A stretch of DNA of 64,000 bases from Necropsobacter rosorum (GTDB taxonomy: Bacteria; Pseudomonadota; Gammaproteobacteria; Enterobacterales; Pasteurellaceae), in assembly GCA_000751835.1 (NCBI GenBank), contig CCMQ01000006.1, positions 372,001-436,000 on the forward strand, read 5' to 3'. Below the pieces are notes generated by a model, which did no database searches, was not told the origin of the DNA, and saw only the letters and a program-made list of their open reading frames with translations. This document shows, piece after piece, positions 35,632-45,585 of the stretch. A program made the position numbers and the translations under genes. Numbering within the stretch: position 1 is the first letter of the stretch; every line of letters begins with the position of its first letter.

Positions 35632-35655
35632 AGACGTCTAAACTTCTAGACGTTT
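35632..35655. promoter_or_regulatory. MetJ operator, three tandem met boxes
   Basis: Three adjacent 8-mers: AGACGTCT (35632-35639, perfect), AAACTTCT (5 or 6 of 8) and AGACGTTT (7 of 8). MetJ-SAM binds tandem met boxes cooperatively. They lie upstream of metX; sanA starts 98 bases away on the other side. Confidence 0.8.
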
Positions 35656-35753
35656 TAGCCCCCGGCAATCTCGCCGTTAACCGATTTAATACTTGAATTT
35701 AGCGATATTTTTCATTATGTTGATAGGCAGTCAAATTCCGATACAATCCGCTC

Positions 35754-36458
35754 ATGATGAAACACACACTGATGACGATGTTGCACAGCGAAGGCATTAA
35801 GGCATTTTCCCGCAAATGCCTGCGCTATTGCATGTCCGCACTGTTTCTGTGCATATTTGTGCTAATTCTGATCGATCAGGCGATCGGCTTTTATGTGCGG
35901 CAGGGCATTTATACGGATATCAACAGCATACCGAACCGCCCGTACGGTCTGCTGCTGGGTACGTCAAAATACTTTGCCAAAAACACCCCGAATCTGTTTT
36001 ATTCCAACCGTCTGCTGGCCGCCGACGAGCTGTTTAAAGCCAAGAAAATCGATTATCTGCTGCTCAGCGGCGACAATCGCACGGTGGAATACAACGAGCC
36101 GCGCACCATGTACAAAGATCTGAAGAAAATGGGCATTCCGGACGCATTTATGTATATGGATTACGCCGGCTTTCGCACGCTGGATTCCGTTATCCGTGCC
36201 GATCAGGTGTTTAAGGCGCACTCCATTACCATCATCACGCAAAAATTCCATTGCGAACGCGCCCTGTTTATCGCCAAATATCATAATATCGATGCGATCT
36301 GCTTCGCCGCGGAATACCCGTCGGGCTATACGTTCGTGCGCATACGCGAATTTTTTGCCCGCCTGCAGGCAATCTGGGATCTTTTAATCGAAAAAGAACC
36401 GCACTTTTTGGGAAAACCCGAACCGCTGCCGCCGCCGGTTACGATTCCGATGAATTAG
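35754..36458 (+). CDS. sanA: SanA-like membrane protein (DUF218 domain)
   Basis: 234 residues. One N-terminal membrane helix (about 24-47) then a DUF218 domain: YGLLLGTSKY, DYLLLSGDN, YNEPRTMYKDLKKMGI, DYAGFRTLDSVIRADQVF, ITQKFHCERALFIAKY, VRIREFFARLQA, PHFLGKP. These match E. coli SanA along the whole length. SanA affects envelope permeability (vancomycin sensitivity at high temperature) by an unknown mechanism. No clear ribosome site; several nearby Met codons make the exact start uncertain. It converges with cra, with one base between stops. Confidence 0.9.
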   Translation: MMKHTLMTMLHSEGIKAFSRKCLRYCMSALFLCIFVLILIDQAIGFYVRQGIYTDINSIPNRPYGLLLGTSKYFAKNTPNLFYSNRLLAADELFKAKKIDYLLLSGDNRTVEYNEPRTMYKDLKKMGIPDAFMYMDYAGFRTLDSVIRADQVFKAHSITIITQKFHCERALFIAKYHNIDAICFAAEYPSGYTFVRIREFFARLQAIWDLLIEKEPHFLGKPEPLPPPVTIPMN

Positions 36459-36459
36459 C

Positions 36460-37449
36460 TCAGCGATAATGGTGATAAACGATATCGCGTAAAATCGCGT
36501 TTTGCTGCGTTTCCGCTTTTTTATGATGCAGTTTATGCAAAACCAGATTCAACAGCGACTGTACGATTTGCTGATGATTCTGCACCGCGCAGACTACTCG
36601 GTTTTCCAGCACTTCCAGCATATCGTGATCGCCGAAGGTGGCGATAACCAACTGTTTAGGAATGCCGTTGCCGCGCTGCAACAGCGCCTGAAACACGCCC
36701 TGCAATAAGGTTAATGAGGTGACAAACAGCGCGTCCGGCAGCGGATTTTCCGCCAGCCAGCGTTCAAACGCCTGCGCCGCCGCGGCTTTATGGAACCGGT
36801 CGGCATACAACACATCAACGGCGCTTGCCGTTGTGGCATCCAACGCCTTGCGAAATCCCCGTTCACGTTCCTGACTGGTCGGTAATTCCGGTAGCGCGCC
36901 GAAAAACAAAATGCGCCGATATTGCTGGTCCTGCAGTAAATTTTGTGCCAGACGACAGGCATCCTGCTCATCATCGGTCAAGACGTTAATCACCTCATCG
37001 GAAACAATCCGCCGGTCAAAGCCGAAAACCGGAATAGTGTTGCCCTGATAAAACCGGGTATCGGCCGGTAACGCGGTGGAAACGATCAACGCATCAACCT
37101 GCCGCTGAAACAAATGCTTGGCGCAATCCATTTCATTTTCCGGGCGATCATTGGTGCAGGCAATCAATAACTGATACCCTTTTTCGCGGAATTTATTTTC
37201 TAACTGATTGGCGATTTTGGCATAACTGAGATTTTCAAAATCAGGAATAATCAGGCCGATGGTGTTGGTTTTCCCTGCGCGTAAGCCCGCCGCCATGGCA
37301 TTAGGTTTAAACTGGTGTTTTTGGATTAGCGCCTGAACTTTTTCAATGGTTTTATCGCTGACCCGATATTGTTTCGCTTTGCCGTTTACCACATAACTGA
37401 CTGTCGTGCGCGAAACGCCGGCCAGTTTCGCAAGCTCATCTAATTTCAC
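36460..37449 (-). CDS. cra: Cra/FruR, catabolite repressor-activator (LacI family)
   Basis: 329 residues starting at GTG 37449, which has AAGGAG at proper spacing and gives the family start VKLDELAKLAGVSRTTVSYV; an ATG further upstream has no such support. DNA-binding helix-turn-helix at the N-terminus with NGKAKQYRVSDKTIEKV, hinge NAMAAGLRAGKTNTIGLIIPDFEN, then the effector core (LIACTNDRPENEMDCAKHLFQRQVDALIVST). This is the Cra signature rather than a sugar-specific LacI. Cra senses fructose-1-phosphate and directs flux between glycolysis and gluconeogenesis. It sits beside the TCA genes sucABCD, possible targets. Confidence 0.93.
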   Translation of the reverse strand: MKLDELAKLAGVSRTTVSYVVNGKAKQYRVSDKTIEKVQALIQKHQFKPNAMAAGLRAGKTNTIGLIIPDFENLSYAKIANQLENKFREKGYQLLIACTNDRPENEMDCAKHLFQRQVDALIVSTALPADTRFYQGNTIPVFGFDRRIVSDEVINVLTDDEQDACRLAQNLLQDQQYRRILFFGALPELPTSQERERGFRKALDATTASAVDVLYADRFHKAAAAQAFERWLAENPLPDALFVTSLTLLQGVFQALLQRGNGIPKQLVIATFGDHDMLEVLENRVVCAVQNHQQIVQSLLNLVLHKLHHKKAETQQNAILRDIVYHHYR

Positions 37450-37555
37450 ATTAACTCCTTTCAAATGTCTGAAATTGCTAAAACGATTATAGCACCGATG
37501 ATTTTGCCCCTTCAAAGTTCAAAGCGGCATAATTTGATCTTGCTCGCAAAAAATA

Positions 37556-37637
37556 AGTGCGGTGGAATTTAAATGAATTTCCAGTAATATCTCGCCAATG
37601 TTTAATAATACCGTTTATGTTTAAATTCCACCGCACT
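37556..37637. repeat. 18-bp perfect inverted repeat built on uptake signals
   Basis: AGTGCGGTGGAATTTAAA at 37556-37573 is repeated inverted at 37620-37637, with 46 bases between. It extends well past the uptake-signal core. It lies between sucD and cra, both read leftward, so it follows no gene end directly (the cra stop is farther left); as DNA or RNA it could form a long stem upstream of sucD's 3' side. Confidence 0.75.
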
Positions 37638-37653
37638 GAGACCGGTTAAGGAT

Positions 37654-38523
37654 TTACAACAAGGCTTTCAGCGCGCTGCCGATTTCCGCCAGACTACGCA
37701 CCGTTTTTACTCCGGCCGCCTCTAAGGCCGCAATTTTTTCCTCGGCAGTTCCCTTACCGCCGCTGATAATCGCACCGGCATGTCCCATCCGTTTGCCTTT
37801 CGGTGCGGTAATGCCGGCAATATAACCGACCACCGGCTTGGTTACATGGGATTGAATGAATGCCGCCGCCTCTTCTTCTGCCGAACCGCCGATTTCGCCG
37901 ATCATCACGATCGCATCGGTTTCCGGATCCTGCTGGAACCGTTTTAATATATCAATAAAATTCGAGCCCGGAATCGGATCACCGCCGATACCCACGCAGG
38001 TGGATTGCCCCAGCCCTTCATCGGTGATTTGTTTTACCGCTTCATACGTTAAAGTGCCGGAGCGCGAAACAATTCCGACGCGGCCTTTTTTATGAATATT
38101 GCCCGGCATAATACCGATTTTGCATTCCTCCGGCGTAATCACCCCCGGACAGTTCGGCCCGATCATCACCACATCGTCGCATTGATTAAGTTTCTGCTTA
38201 ATCTGCAACATATCCAGCGTCGGAATCCCTTCGGTAATACAAACGATCAATTTCAGCCCCGCCGCAATCGCTTCCAGCACGGCATCTTTACAAAACGGCG
38301 CCGGTACATAAATCACCGTTGCCGTCGCCCCGGTAGCTTCTACCGCTTCACGCACCGTATTAAACACCGGCAGCCCTAAATGCGTGGTGCCGCCTTTGCC
38401 CGGCGAAACGCCGCCGACTAACTGCGTGCCGTAGGCAAGCGCCTGCTCGGAATGGAAGGTTCCCTGTCCGCCGGTAAATCCCTGACAAATCACTTTAGTC
38501 GTTTTATTAATCAAAATTGCCAT
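37654..38523 (-). CDS. sucD: Succinyl-CoA synthetase alpha subunit
   Basis: 289 residues, full length. It binds CoA and carries the phosphohistidine; the N-terminal CoA-binding Rossmann fold has [20 protein letters not shown], then [10 protein letters not shown] and [10 protein letters not shown], and the active-site histidine is in [10 protein letters not shown]. With SucC it interconverts succinyl-CoA and succinate with substrate-level phosphorylation. The start follows sucC by two bases. Last gene of sucABCD. Confidence 0.97.
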   Translation of the reverse strand: MAILINKTTKVICQGFTGGQGTFHSEQALAYGTQLVGGVSPGKGGTTHLGLPVFNTVREAVEATGATATVIYVPAPFCKDAVLEAIAAGLKLIVCITEGIPTLDMLQIKQKLNQCDDVVMIGPNCPGVITPEECKIGIMPGNIHKKGRVGIVSRSGTLTYEAVKQITDEGLGQSTCVGIGGDPIPGSNFIDILKRFQQDPETDAIVMIGEIGGSAEEEAAAFIQSHVTKPVVGYIAGITAPKGKRMGHAGAIISGGKGTAEEKIAALEAAGVKTVRSLAEIGSALKALL

Positions 38524-38525
38524 CG

Positions 38526-39692
38526 TTACGCTCCCGCCGCCGCATTCACTACCTGTAGCGCAGCGTTTTGTAAACTTTGCGCCGCCATAATATTTAAGCC
38601 GCTTTTCGCCAGAATATCGCGTCCCAGCGCGGCGTTGGTGCCTTCCAGACGCACCACCACCGGCACGCCGACGCCCACTTCGTTCACTGCGGCGATTACC
38701 CCTTCGGCAATCAGATCGCAGCGTACAATACCGCCGAAAATATTCACCAGAATCGCTTTGACCGACTGATCACTTAAGATAATCTTAAACGCTTCGGCCA
38801 CCCGCTCTTTGGTCGCTCCGCCACCCACATCGAGAAAATTAGCCGGTTCGCCGCCGTAGAGCTTCACAATATCCATGGTGCCCATGGCCAGCCCGGCGCC
38901 GTTTACCATACAGCCGATATTGCCCTTCAGCGCCACATAATTCAGGTTCCATTCTTCCGCCGCCGCTTCGCGCGGGTCTTCCTGCGTCAAATCGCGCATT
39001 GCCAGTAAATCCGGATGACGGAACAGCGCATTACCGTCCGCCACAATTTTCGCATCCAGACAGTGCAGTTCGCCGTTTTGCAAAATTACCAGCGGATTAA
39101 TTTCCAGCAGCGCCAGATCTTTTTCAACGAATAACCGCCCCAGCTGGCAGAACAGGTGAGTAAACTGTTTTATCTGTGCACCGCTTAATCCCAGCTTAAA
39201 TGCCAGTTCACGCCCCTGATACGGCATGGCGCCGACCAGCGGGTCGATCACCATTTTATGCACCAAGTGCGGTGTGTTTTGCGCCACTTCTTCAATATCG
39301 ACGCCGCCTTCCGTCGAAGCCATAAAGACGACACGCTGCGAACTGCGATCCACCACCGCACTTAAATACAGTTCTTTTTCAATCTGTACGCAAGGCTCAA
39401 GATAAATACTGTTGACCGGTTGTCCCTCGGCATCGGTCTGGAATGTCACCAACCGTTTGCCTAAAAACTTATCGAAAAACGACCGCACTTCCTGTTCGGA
39501 TTTCAGCACCTGCACGCCGCCCGCTTTGCCGCGCCCGCCGGCATGTACCTGACATTTGGCGACCCACTGGTTGCCGCCCAGCTTCCGCATTGCTTCCAGC
39601 GCCTGTGCCGTGTTTTCGCAGATATAACCTTCGCTTACCGGCAAACCGTACTGCGCAAAGAGCTGTTTACTTTGGTATTCGTGTAAGTTCAT
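38526..39692 (-). CDS. sucC: Succinyl-CoA synthetase beta subunit
   Basis: 388 residues from ATG 39692 ([12 protein letters not shown], same length and start as E. coli SucC; a GTG two codons earlier is too close to the AAGGG). ATP-grasp domain with [15 protein letters not shown] and EINPLV, and a C-terminal flavodoxin-like domain with [15 protein letters not shown]. It binds nucleotide and forms an alpha2beta2 enzyme with SucD. A 105-base gap separates it from sucB, enough for internal regulation. Confidence 0.97.
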   Translation of the reverse strand: MNLHEYQSKQLFAQYGLPVSEGYICENTAQALEAMRKLGGNQWVAKCQVHAGGRGKAGGVQVLKSEQEVRSFFDKFLGKRLVTFQTDAEGQPVNSIYLEPCVQIEKELYLSAVVDRSSQRVVFMASTEGGVDIEEVAQNTPHLVHKMVIDPLVGAMPYQGRELAFKLGLSGAQIKQFTHLFCQLGRLFVEKDLALLEINPLVILQNGELHCLDAKIVADGNALFRHPDLLAMRDLTQEDPREAAAEEWNLNYVALKGNIGCMVNGAGLAMGTMDIVKLYGGEPANFLDVGGGATKERVAEAFKIILSDQSVKAILVNIFGGIVRCDLIAEGVIAAVNEVGVGVPVVVRLEGTNAALGRDILAKSGLNIMAAQSLQNAALQVVNAAAGA

Positions 39693-39797
39693 ATTCACCC
39701 TTTCACTTAACTGTTGATCTGTATTTGCAATGTATTGGTTTATTTGAAACGGGACGGCAGTCCGCCCCGCGCTTTTCGCTAAAAAACGCCCAAACGG

Positions 39798-41027
39798 TTA
39801 AATTTCCAGCAATAAACGGGTCGGATCTTCAAGCAGCTCTTTTATCGTCACTAAAAATCCGACGCTTTCACGTCCGTCAATCAAGCGATGATCATAAGAC
39901 AGCGCCAGATACATCATCGGACGAATCACCACCTGGCCGTCAACCGCCACCGGACGTTCTTTAATGGCGTGCATGCCGAGAATGGCGCTTTGCGGCGGAT
40001 TAATAATCGGGGTGGACATTAAAGAGCCGAACACGCCGCCGTTAGTGATGGTGAAATTACCGCCGGTCAGATCGTCCACCGTCAGTTTGCCGTCGCGGCC
40101 TTTTTCAGCCAGAGCTTTAATCTCTTTTTCAATATCCGCCATGCTTAAGCGGTCACAGTTGCGCAGAACCGGGGTGACCAAACCGCGCGGCGTAGATACC
40201 GCAATGCTGATATCGAAATAATTGTGATATACCACATCGTCGCCGTCGATAGAGGCATTTACTTCCGGATAACGTTTCAGCGCTTCCACCACCGCTTTAA
40301 TGTAAAAAGACATAAACCCTAAGCGGGTGCCGTGCTGTTTTTCAAATTTTTCGCCGTAGGTTTTACGCAGCCGCATAATCGGCTGCATATCCACTTCATT
40401 AAACGTGGTCAGCATGGCGGTGGTGTTTTTCGCTTCCAGCAGGCGCTCGGCAATGCGTTTACGCAAGCGGGTCATCGGCACCCGTTTTTCATCCCGCTGT
40501 GCAAGCGTCACGGCGGAAACCGACTGCGCCAATGCGGCGGCCGGTTCTTGCTGCACCGCCGCTTGTTGTGCGATCACCCGTTCCACATCCTCACGGGTGA
40601 GGCGTCCGCCGACACCGCTGCCTTTGATCTGTTGGGCGTCCAGCTCATGCTCCGCCAGCAAACGGCGCACACCGGGACTGACGGCGTCGCTGTTGGTCGG
40701 TTCGGAAGTCAGTTTTGCGGCGTAACGATCCGCCGGTGTTTTTTCCATACTCTGAACGGTATCTTTCGTTACCCCGCCGGCCACCGCCAACGCGGAGACC
40801 TTGCCTAACAGCTGTTTGCTCACCACCGTCGCCCCTTCCGGCTCCACAATGCTTTCCAGCACACCGTCTGCCGCTGCCGGCACTTCCAGCACGACTTTAT
40901 CCGTCTCGATTTCAACCAGAATCTCATCGCGTTTAATCGTATCGCCGACTTTCTTATGCCAGGTCACCACGGTAGCGTCCGCGACAGACTCGGGTAAATC
41001 GGGGGTAATAATCTCAAAATCGCTCAT
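39798..41027 (-). CDS. sucB: 2-oxoglutarate dehydrogenase E2, dihydrolipoyl succinyltransferase
   Basis: 409 residues. Lipoyl domain with Lys44 in [12 protein letters not shown], a peripheral subunit-binding domain ([33 protein letters not shown], about 117-149), linkers rich in Ala/Pro, and the catalytic domain ending with [16 protein letters not shown]. It forms the core of the 2-oxoglutarate dehydrogenase complex, giving succinyl-CoA. lpd is not in the window. Preceded by sucA, with an uptake-signal hairpin in the 60-base gap. Confidence 0.97.
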   Translation of the reverse strand: MSDFEIITPDLPESVADATVVTWHKKVGDTIKRDEILVEIETDKVVLEVPAAADGVLESIVEPEGATVVSKQLLGKVSALAVAGGVTKDTVQSMEKTPADRYAAKLTSEPTNSDAVSPGVRRLLAEHELDAQQIKGSGVGGRLTREDVERVIAQQAAVQQEPAAALAQSVSAVTLAQRDEKRVPMTRLRKRIAERLLEAKNTTAMLTTFNEVDMQPIMRLRKTYGEKFEKQHGTRLGFMSFYIKAVVEALKRYPEVNASIDGDDVVYHNYFDISIAVSTPRGLVTPVLRNCDRLSMADIEKEIKALAEKGRDGKLTVDDLTGGNFTITNGGVFGSLMSTPIINPPQSAILGMHAIKERPVAVDGQVVIRPMMYLALSYDHRLIDGRESVGFLVTIKELLEDPTRLLLEI

Positions 41028-41054
41028 ATTCTGTTCCTTCTTGTCAAGTTTGCG

Positions 41055-41081
41055 AAAGTGCGGTGATTTTTACCGCACTTT
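41055..41081. terminator. Uptake-signal hairpin between sucA and sucB
   Basis: AAAGTGCGGT (41055-41064) and ACCGCACTTT (41072-41081) form a perfect 10-bp stem with a 7-base loop. As there is little T-run it may only attenuate sucA transcription into sucB. Confidence 0.55.
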
Positions 41082-41087
41082 TATCAG

Positions 41088-43883
41088 TTAAGCCAGTGCT
41101 TCAGTCACTAACGCCTGTTGTTGTTCCGTATGCAGCGCCATATAGCCCACCGCCGGCGAAGCGGAAGCCGGACGGCCGACATAGCGCAGTTTGCCCGCCG
41201 CCGGAAGCGATGTCACAAAATTATGCTGGCTACAATACCAAGCGCCTTGATTTAACGGTTCTTCCTGACACCAGACATAATCCGTGACGTGGTTATAAGG
41301 CGCCAGTGCCGCTTTCATTTCCTCATGCGGATAAGGATAAAGCTGCTCTACCCGGATAATGGCCACATCGGTCTGTTGATTTTTACGGCGTCGCTCCAGC
41401 AAATCATAATATACTTTGCCGGCACACAGCACGACCCGTTTGACCTTTTTCGGATTAAGCTCATCAATTTCACCGATGACATTACGGTATTTGCCCTGCA
41501 CCAGTTCTTCTTTGCTCGAAACCGCCAGCGGATGACGCAATAAGGATTTCGGCGTAATCACCACTAGCGGGCGGCGCACCTTGCGCAGCATTTGACGGCG
41601 CAGTAAATGGTAAATCTGAGCCGGGGTGGACGGCACGCAAACCTGCATATTCTGCTGGGCGCAAAGTTGCAGATAGCGTTCCAGACGGGCGGAGGAATGC
41701 TCCGGCCCCTGTCCTTCATAACCGTGCGGCAGCAACATGACCAGCCCGCACATTCTGCCCCATTTCTGTTCGCCGGAGCTGATAAACTGATCCATCACCA
41801 CCTGCGCCACATTGGCGAAATCGCCGAATTGCGCCTCCCACAGGGTTAAGGTGCGCGGGGTTGCGGTGGCATAACCGTATTCATATGCCAGCACCGCCTC
41901 TTCCGACAATACCGAATCCCAGACTTCAAAATGCCCCTGCTGACCATGCAGCTGGGTTAGCGGAATATATAACGTGCCGTCTTTCTGACTGTGCAGCACC
42001 GCATGACGATGGAAGAACGTACCGCGCCCGCAATCCTCGCCGGACAAACGCACGTTATAGCCTTCGTCCAGCAGCGTGGCATAGGCCATGGTTTCCGCCA
42101 TGCCCCAGTCAAACAGTTTCTCGCCTTTTGCCATCAACAGGCGATCGTCGTAAATTTTCTTCACCCGCGCATGCAGCGGATGAGAGGCCGGATACTCGCA
42201 GACCTTATTTGCCAGACCGTCGAACCGTTGCGGGTCGATACTGCTTTCGTATTCCGTCCATTCCTGACTGAGGAATCGGGTCCAGTCCATGGCCTCCATA
42301 TCCATTTCGCGCCATTCCGACACCACACAATCGCCGTTATCCAAGGCGTCGCGGTAGTTATTGATTAATTCCGTGACATATTCTTCGTCCACCACCCCGG
42401 CGGCCATTAAGCGATCGGCATAGACTTTGCGCGGCGTCGGGTGCCGTTTGACTTTTTCATACATCAACGGCTGAGTGACCGACGGTTCATCGGCTTCATT
42501 ATGCCCGTGGCGGCGGTAAGAAATCAGATCAATAAAAATATCGCGTTTAAATTTAACCCGGAACTCCACCGCCATACGCGCGGCATAAGCCACCGCCTCC
42601 GGATCATCACCGTTGACATGAATCACCGGCGCTTCAATCATTTTGGCGATATCGGTGCAGTATTCCGTCGAACGGGTATCATGCGGGTTGGAGGTGGTAA
42701 AGCCGATTTGATTATTGATTACCACCCGAATCGTACCGCCGACGGAATAACCGCGGGTCGCCGACATATTCAGCGTTTCCTGTACGACGCCCTGTCCGGC
42801 CACGGCGGAATCGCCATGCACCGTAATCGGCAACACTTTGGCGCGTTCCGTATCCTGAATCCGGTTCTGGCGCGCCCGCACGGAACCTAACACCACCGGA
42901 TTGACGATCTCCAGATGCGACGGGTTAAACGCCAGCGCCAAATGAACAATACCGTTATCAGTCATAAAATCGGAGGAAAAACCCTGATGGTATTTCACAT
43001 CGCCGGTGCCGTTGCCATGGTGTTTGCCGGCAAATTCGTCAAACAGTTCCGCCGGCTTTTTACCCAGCACGTTCACCAGCATATTCAAGCGTCCGCGGTG
43101 CGCCATGCCCATCACGATTTCATTGATCCCGTTGCGTCCGCCGTGGCGGATAATTTCTTTCATCAACAGAATAAACGCATCGCTGCCCTCTAACGAAAAC
43201 CGTTTTGCGCCGGGGAATTTGGCGCCGAGATAACGTTCCAGCCCGTCGGCGGCGGTCAGTTCTTGCAGAAATTTAAGCTGTTCTTCTTTGTTAAACAACG
43301 GTTTATTCAACCGGTTTTCAAGTTTGCTCTGCAGCCAAGTGCGCGCCTCAAGATCATTGACGTGCATAAATTCCAGCCCGATGGTGCTGCAATACGTTTC
43401 TTTCAAAGCATGCGCCAAATCACGCAGGCTGATTTTATCTTTATCGTAAACATAACCGCCGATATCAAATTCTTCGTCCAGATCCGCATCACTGAAACCG
43501 TAAAATTTATAGTCCAGCGTCGGGGCGTCCATACGCTGCCACAGTTTGAGCGGGTCAAGATCCGCATGTAAATGGCCGCGGTTGCGGTGCCCGTTTATCC
43601 ATTGCAGCACTTTGACCAGTCTGGCGCTGACGTTCGGGTCAATGACGGTGGCGCCGTTGTGCGATTTATCGCGCGCCAGCCGTTTAAAATAGTCACGAAC
43701 CGGGGAATGGGGTTGTTCAAGTGCGGTTGATTTTGGAAGAGAATTAAAGATGTGTTGCCAGCTTTCATCGACGGAATCCGGATCCCGGAGGTAATCCTCA
43801 TAAAGTTGTTCCACATAAGACTGATTTGCGCCGCCAAGCGCGCTGGAGGCTAACCATTCGCTGATTGGATTGTTTTGTTTCAT
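41088..43883 (-). CDS. sucA: 2-oxoglutarate dehydrogenase E1 component
   Basis: 931 residues from ATG 43883, which follows AGGTGG at five bases; a GTG three codons earlier overlaps that site. Thiamin-diphosphate enzyme decarboxylating 2-oxoglutarate. Landmarks: EFMHVNDLEARTWLQSKLE near 180, the GMAHRGRLNMLVNVLGKKP core near 260, the VHGDSAVAGQGVVQETLNMS and INNQIGFTTSNP cofactor-site segments, the FIDLISYRRHGHNEADEPSVTQP stretch, and C-terminal QEEPLNQGAWYC. First gene of sucABCD, divergent from gltA. Confidence 0.97.
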   Translation of the reverse strand: MKQNNPISEWLASSALGGANQSYVEQLYEDYLRDPDSVDESWQHIFNSLPKSTALEQPHSPVRDYFKRLARDKSHNGATVIDPNVSARLVKVLQWINGHRNRGHLHADLDPLKLWQRMDAPTLDYKFYGFSDADLDEEFDIGGYVYDKDKISLRDLAHALKETYCSTIGLEFMHVNDLEARTWLQSKLENRLNKPLFNKEEQLKFLQELTAADGLERYLGAKFPGAKRFSLEGSDAFILLMKEIIRHGGRNGINEIVMGMAHRGRLNMLVNVLGKKPAELFDEFAGKHHGNGTGDVKYHQGFSSDFMTDNGIVHLALAFNPSHLEIVNPVVLGSVRARQNRIQDTERAKVLPITVHGDSAVAGQGVVQETLNMSATRGYSVGGTIRVVINNQIGFTTSNPHDTRSTEYCTDIAKMIEAPVIHVNGDDPEAVAYAARMAVEFRVKFKRDIFIDLISYRRHGHNEADEPSVTQPLMYEKVKRHPTPRKVYADRLMAAGVVDEEYVTELINNYRDALDNGDCVVSEWREMDMEAMDWTRFLSQEWTEYESSIDPQRFDGLANKVCEYPASHPLHARVKKIYDDRLLMAKGEKLFDWGMAETMAYATLLDEGYNVRLSGEDCGRGTFFHRHAVLHSQKDGTLYIPLTQLHGQQGHFEVWDSVLSEEAVLAYEYGYATATPRTLTLWEAQFGDFANVAQVVMDQFISSGEQKWGRMCGLVMLLPHGYEGQGPEHSSARLERYLQLCAQQNMQVCVPSTPAQIYHLLRRQMLRKVRRPLVVITPKSLLRHPLAVSSKEELVQGKYRNVIGEIDELNPKKVKRVVLCAGKVYYDLLERRRKNQQTDVAIIRVEQLYPYPHEEMKAALAPYNHVTDYVWCQEEPLNQGAWYCSQHNFVTSLPAAGKLRYVGRPASASPAVGYMALHTEQQQALVTEALA

Positions 43884-44233
43884 TGCGACCACCTGATTCG
43901 ATTTGATAGCGATATAGGGTGTAAAACCGTATTCAACCTATTATACATAGGATTCGGTAATAAACATCCTCTGTTTTAAGTTGAATAGTCACCCGAACAA
44001 TTAAAAAACAAATTTCCCCGATAATCAACAAATTTACTTAACAAATTCTTAACATTTTTTCTATTTTTTGATCTCCCTCTCATTTTTAAAAATAACATTT
44101 ATTTAACAAATATTTTTTTGCAAAATTATAAAGACAGTCGGTAAATAACAGGTTATATTGAACCAACTATAAAAAAGACACGCCTATACAAACACAACGT
44201 CAATCTTACTATTAAATTAAGAAGGAATATCCT
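43884..44233. other. Divergent control region between sucA and gltA
   Basis: 350 very AT-rich bases with no gene. Three TTAAC pentamers at 44038, 44049 and 44103 form ArcA-like sites (the first two 11 bases apart). Enterics carry sdhCDAB between gltA and sucA; here those genes are absent. Confidence 0.6.
44038..44053. promoter_or_regulatory. ArcA-like operator (GTTAA direct repeat)
   Basis: On the minus strand GTTAA-GAATTT-GTTAA, two perfect pentamers with 11-base periodicity, the core of the ArcA consensus. A third TTAAC occurs at 44103-44107. The site would let ArcA-P repress gltA and sucABCD without oxygen. Confidence 0.65.
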
Positions 44234-45520
44234 ATGACTGAATTAACCGCAAAACTTTCTCTCAGCGACGGTCGTGAACTGAATCTGCCTGTGCGTCAGG
44301 GTACGCTCGGTTACGACACCATTGATGTTCAACAATTGGTCAAAAATAAGTTATTTACCTTTGACCCGGGCTTTATGTCCACCGCCTCCTGCGCCTCGGA
44401 AATTACCTATATCGACGGCGACGAAGGTATTTTGCTGCACCGCGGCTATCCTATCGCCGATCTTGCGCAAAATGCGGATTATCTGGAAGTGGCTCACCTG
44501 CTGTTATTCGGCGAACGCCCGAATGCCGAAGAATATAAAAACTTCGTTCAGCTGGTACGCAAACACACGCTGGTTCACGAACAGATTTCCCGTTTCTTCC
44601 ACGGTTTCCGCCGCGACTCGCACCCGATGGCGATCATGTGCGGGGTGAGCGGCGCGCTGGCGGCGTTCTATCATGATTCACTGGATATTAACGATATTGA
44701 ACACCGTGAATTAACCGCCATTCGTTTATTGGCAAAAATGCCGACGCTGGCGGCAATGTGTTACAAATATTCCATCGGTCAGCCGTTTATGTTCCCGGTC
44801 AATAAACTGTCTTATTCCGGTAACTTCCTGCATATGATGTTCGCCACCCCTTGCGAACCTTACGAAGTCAATCCGGTGCTGGAACGGGCGATGGACAGAA
44901 TTTTTATTCTGCACGCCGATCACGAACAAAACGCCTCCACCTCAACCGTGCGTACCGCCGCCTCGTCAGGCGCCAATCCGTTTGCCTGTATCGCGGCGGG
45001 TATTGCGTCCTTATGGGGGCCGGCACACGGCGGGGCAAATGAAGCCTGCATCAATATGCTGGAAGAAATCGGCAGCGTCGATCGTATTCCGGAATATATC
45101 GCCCGGGCAAAAGACAGAAATGATCCGTTCCGCTTAATGGGCTTTGGCCACCGCGTATATAAAAACTACGATCCGCGCGCTAAAGTGATGCGTAAAACCT
45201 GTCATGAAGTGCTGCAAGAACTCGGTATTAGCACACCATTATTTGAAGTGGCCATGGAACTGGAACGTATCGCGCTAAGTGATCCGTATTTTATCGAACA
45301 CAAACTCTACCCGAATGTGGATTTCTATTCCGGCATCATCTTAAAAGCCATCGGTATTCCTACCTCAATGTTCACCGTGATGTTCGCACTGGCAAGAACC
45401 GTCGGCTGGATCGCTCACTGGAAAGAAATGTTCAAACCGGGCAATATGAAAATCGTTCGCCCGCGCCAGCTTTATGTCGGCCATACCCAGCGTCCGTTCG
45501 AACCGATGGATAAAAGTTAA
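44234..45520 (+). CDS. gltA: Citrate synthase, type II (hexameric)
   Basis: 428 residues, the length of the NADH-sensitive Gram-negative enzyme. Condenses oxaloacetate and acetyl-CoA. Catalytic residues: His in [11 protein letters not shown] (about 265), His in [17 protein letters not shown] (about 306) and Asp in YPNVDFYSG (about 363); the N-terminal beta-rich domain ([23 protein letters not shown]) is typical. AAGGAATAT precedes the ATG. Divergent from sucA. H. influenzae lacks this gene, so its presence marks a Pasteurellaceae with a fuller oxidative TCA branch. Confidence 0.97.
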   Translation: MTELTAKLSLSDGRELNLPVRQGTLGYDTIDVQQLVKNKLFTFDPGFMSTASCASEITYIDGDEGILLHRGYPIADLAQNADYLEVAHLLLFGERPNAEEYKNFVQLVRKHTLVHEQISRFFHGFRRDSHPMAIMCGVSGALAAFYHDSLDINDIEHRELTAIRLLAKMPTLAAMCYKYSIGQPFMFPVNKLSYSGNFLHMMFATPCEPYEVNPVLERAMDRIFILHADHEQNASTSTVRTAASSGANPFACIAAGIASLWGPAHGGANEACINMLEEIGSVDRIPEYIARAKDRNDPFRLMGFGHRVYKNYDPRAKVMRKTCHEVLQELGISTPLFEVAMELERIALSDPYFIEHKLYPNVDFYSGIILKAIGIPTSMFTVMFALARTVGWIAHWKEMFKPGNMKIVRPRQLYVGHTQRPFEPMDKS

Positions 45521-45535
45521 TTAAAACACCACAAA

Positions 45536-45573
45536 AAAATACCGCACTTATGTCTCAAAGTGCGGTATTTTTT
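45536..45573. terminator. Inverted uptake-signal terminator between gltA and comEA
   Basis: AAATACCGCACTT...AAGTGCGGTATTT, a stem of at least 12 bp with a short loop, flanked by A and T runs on both sides. It can end both convergent transcripts. Confidence 0.85.
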
Positions 45574-45585
45574 ATCATCGATAAA

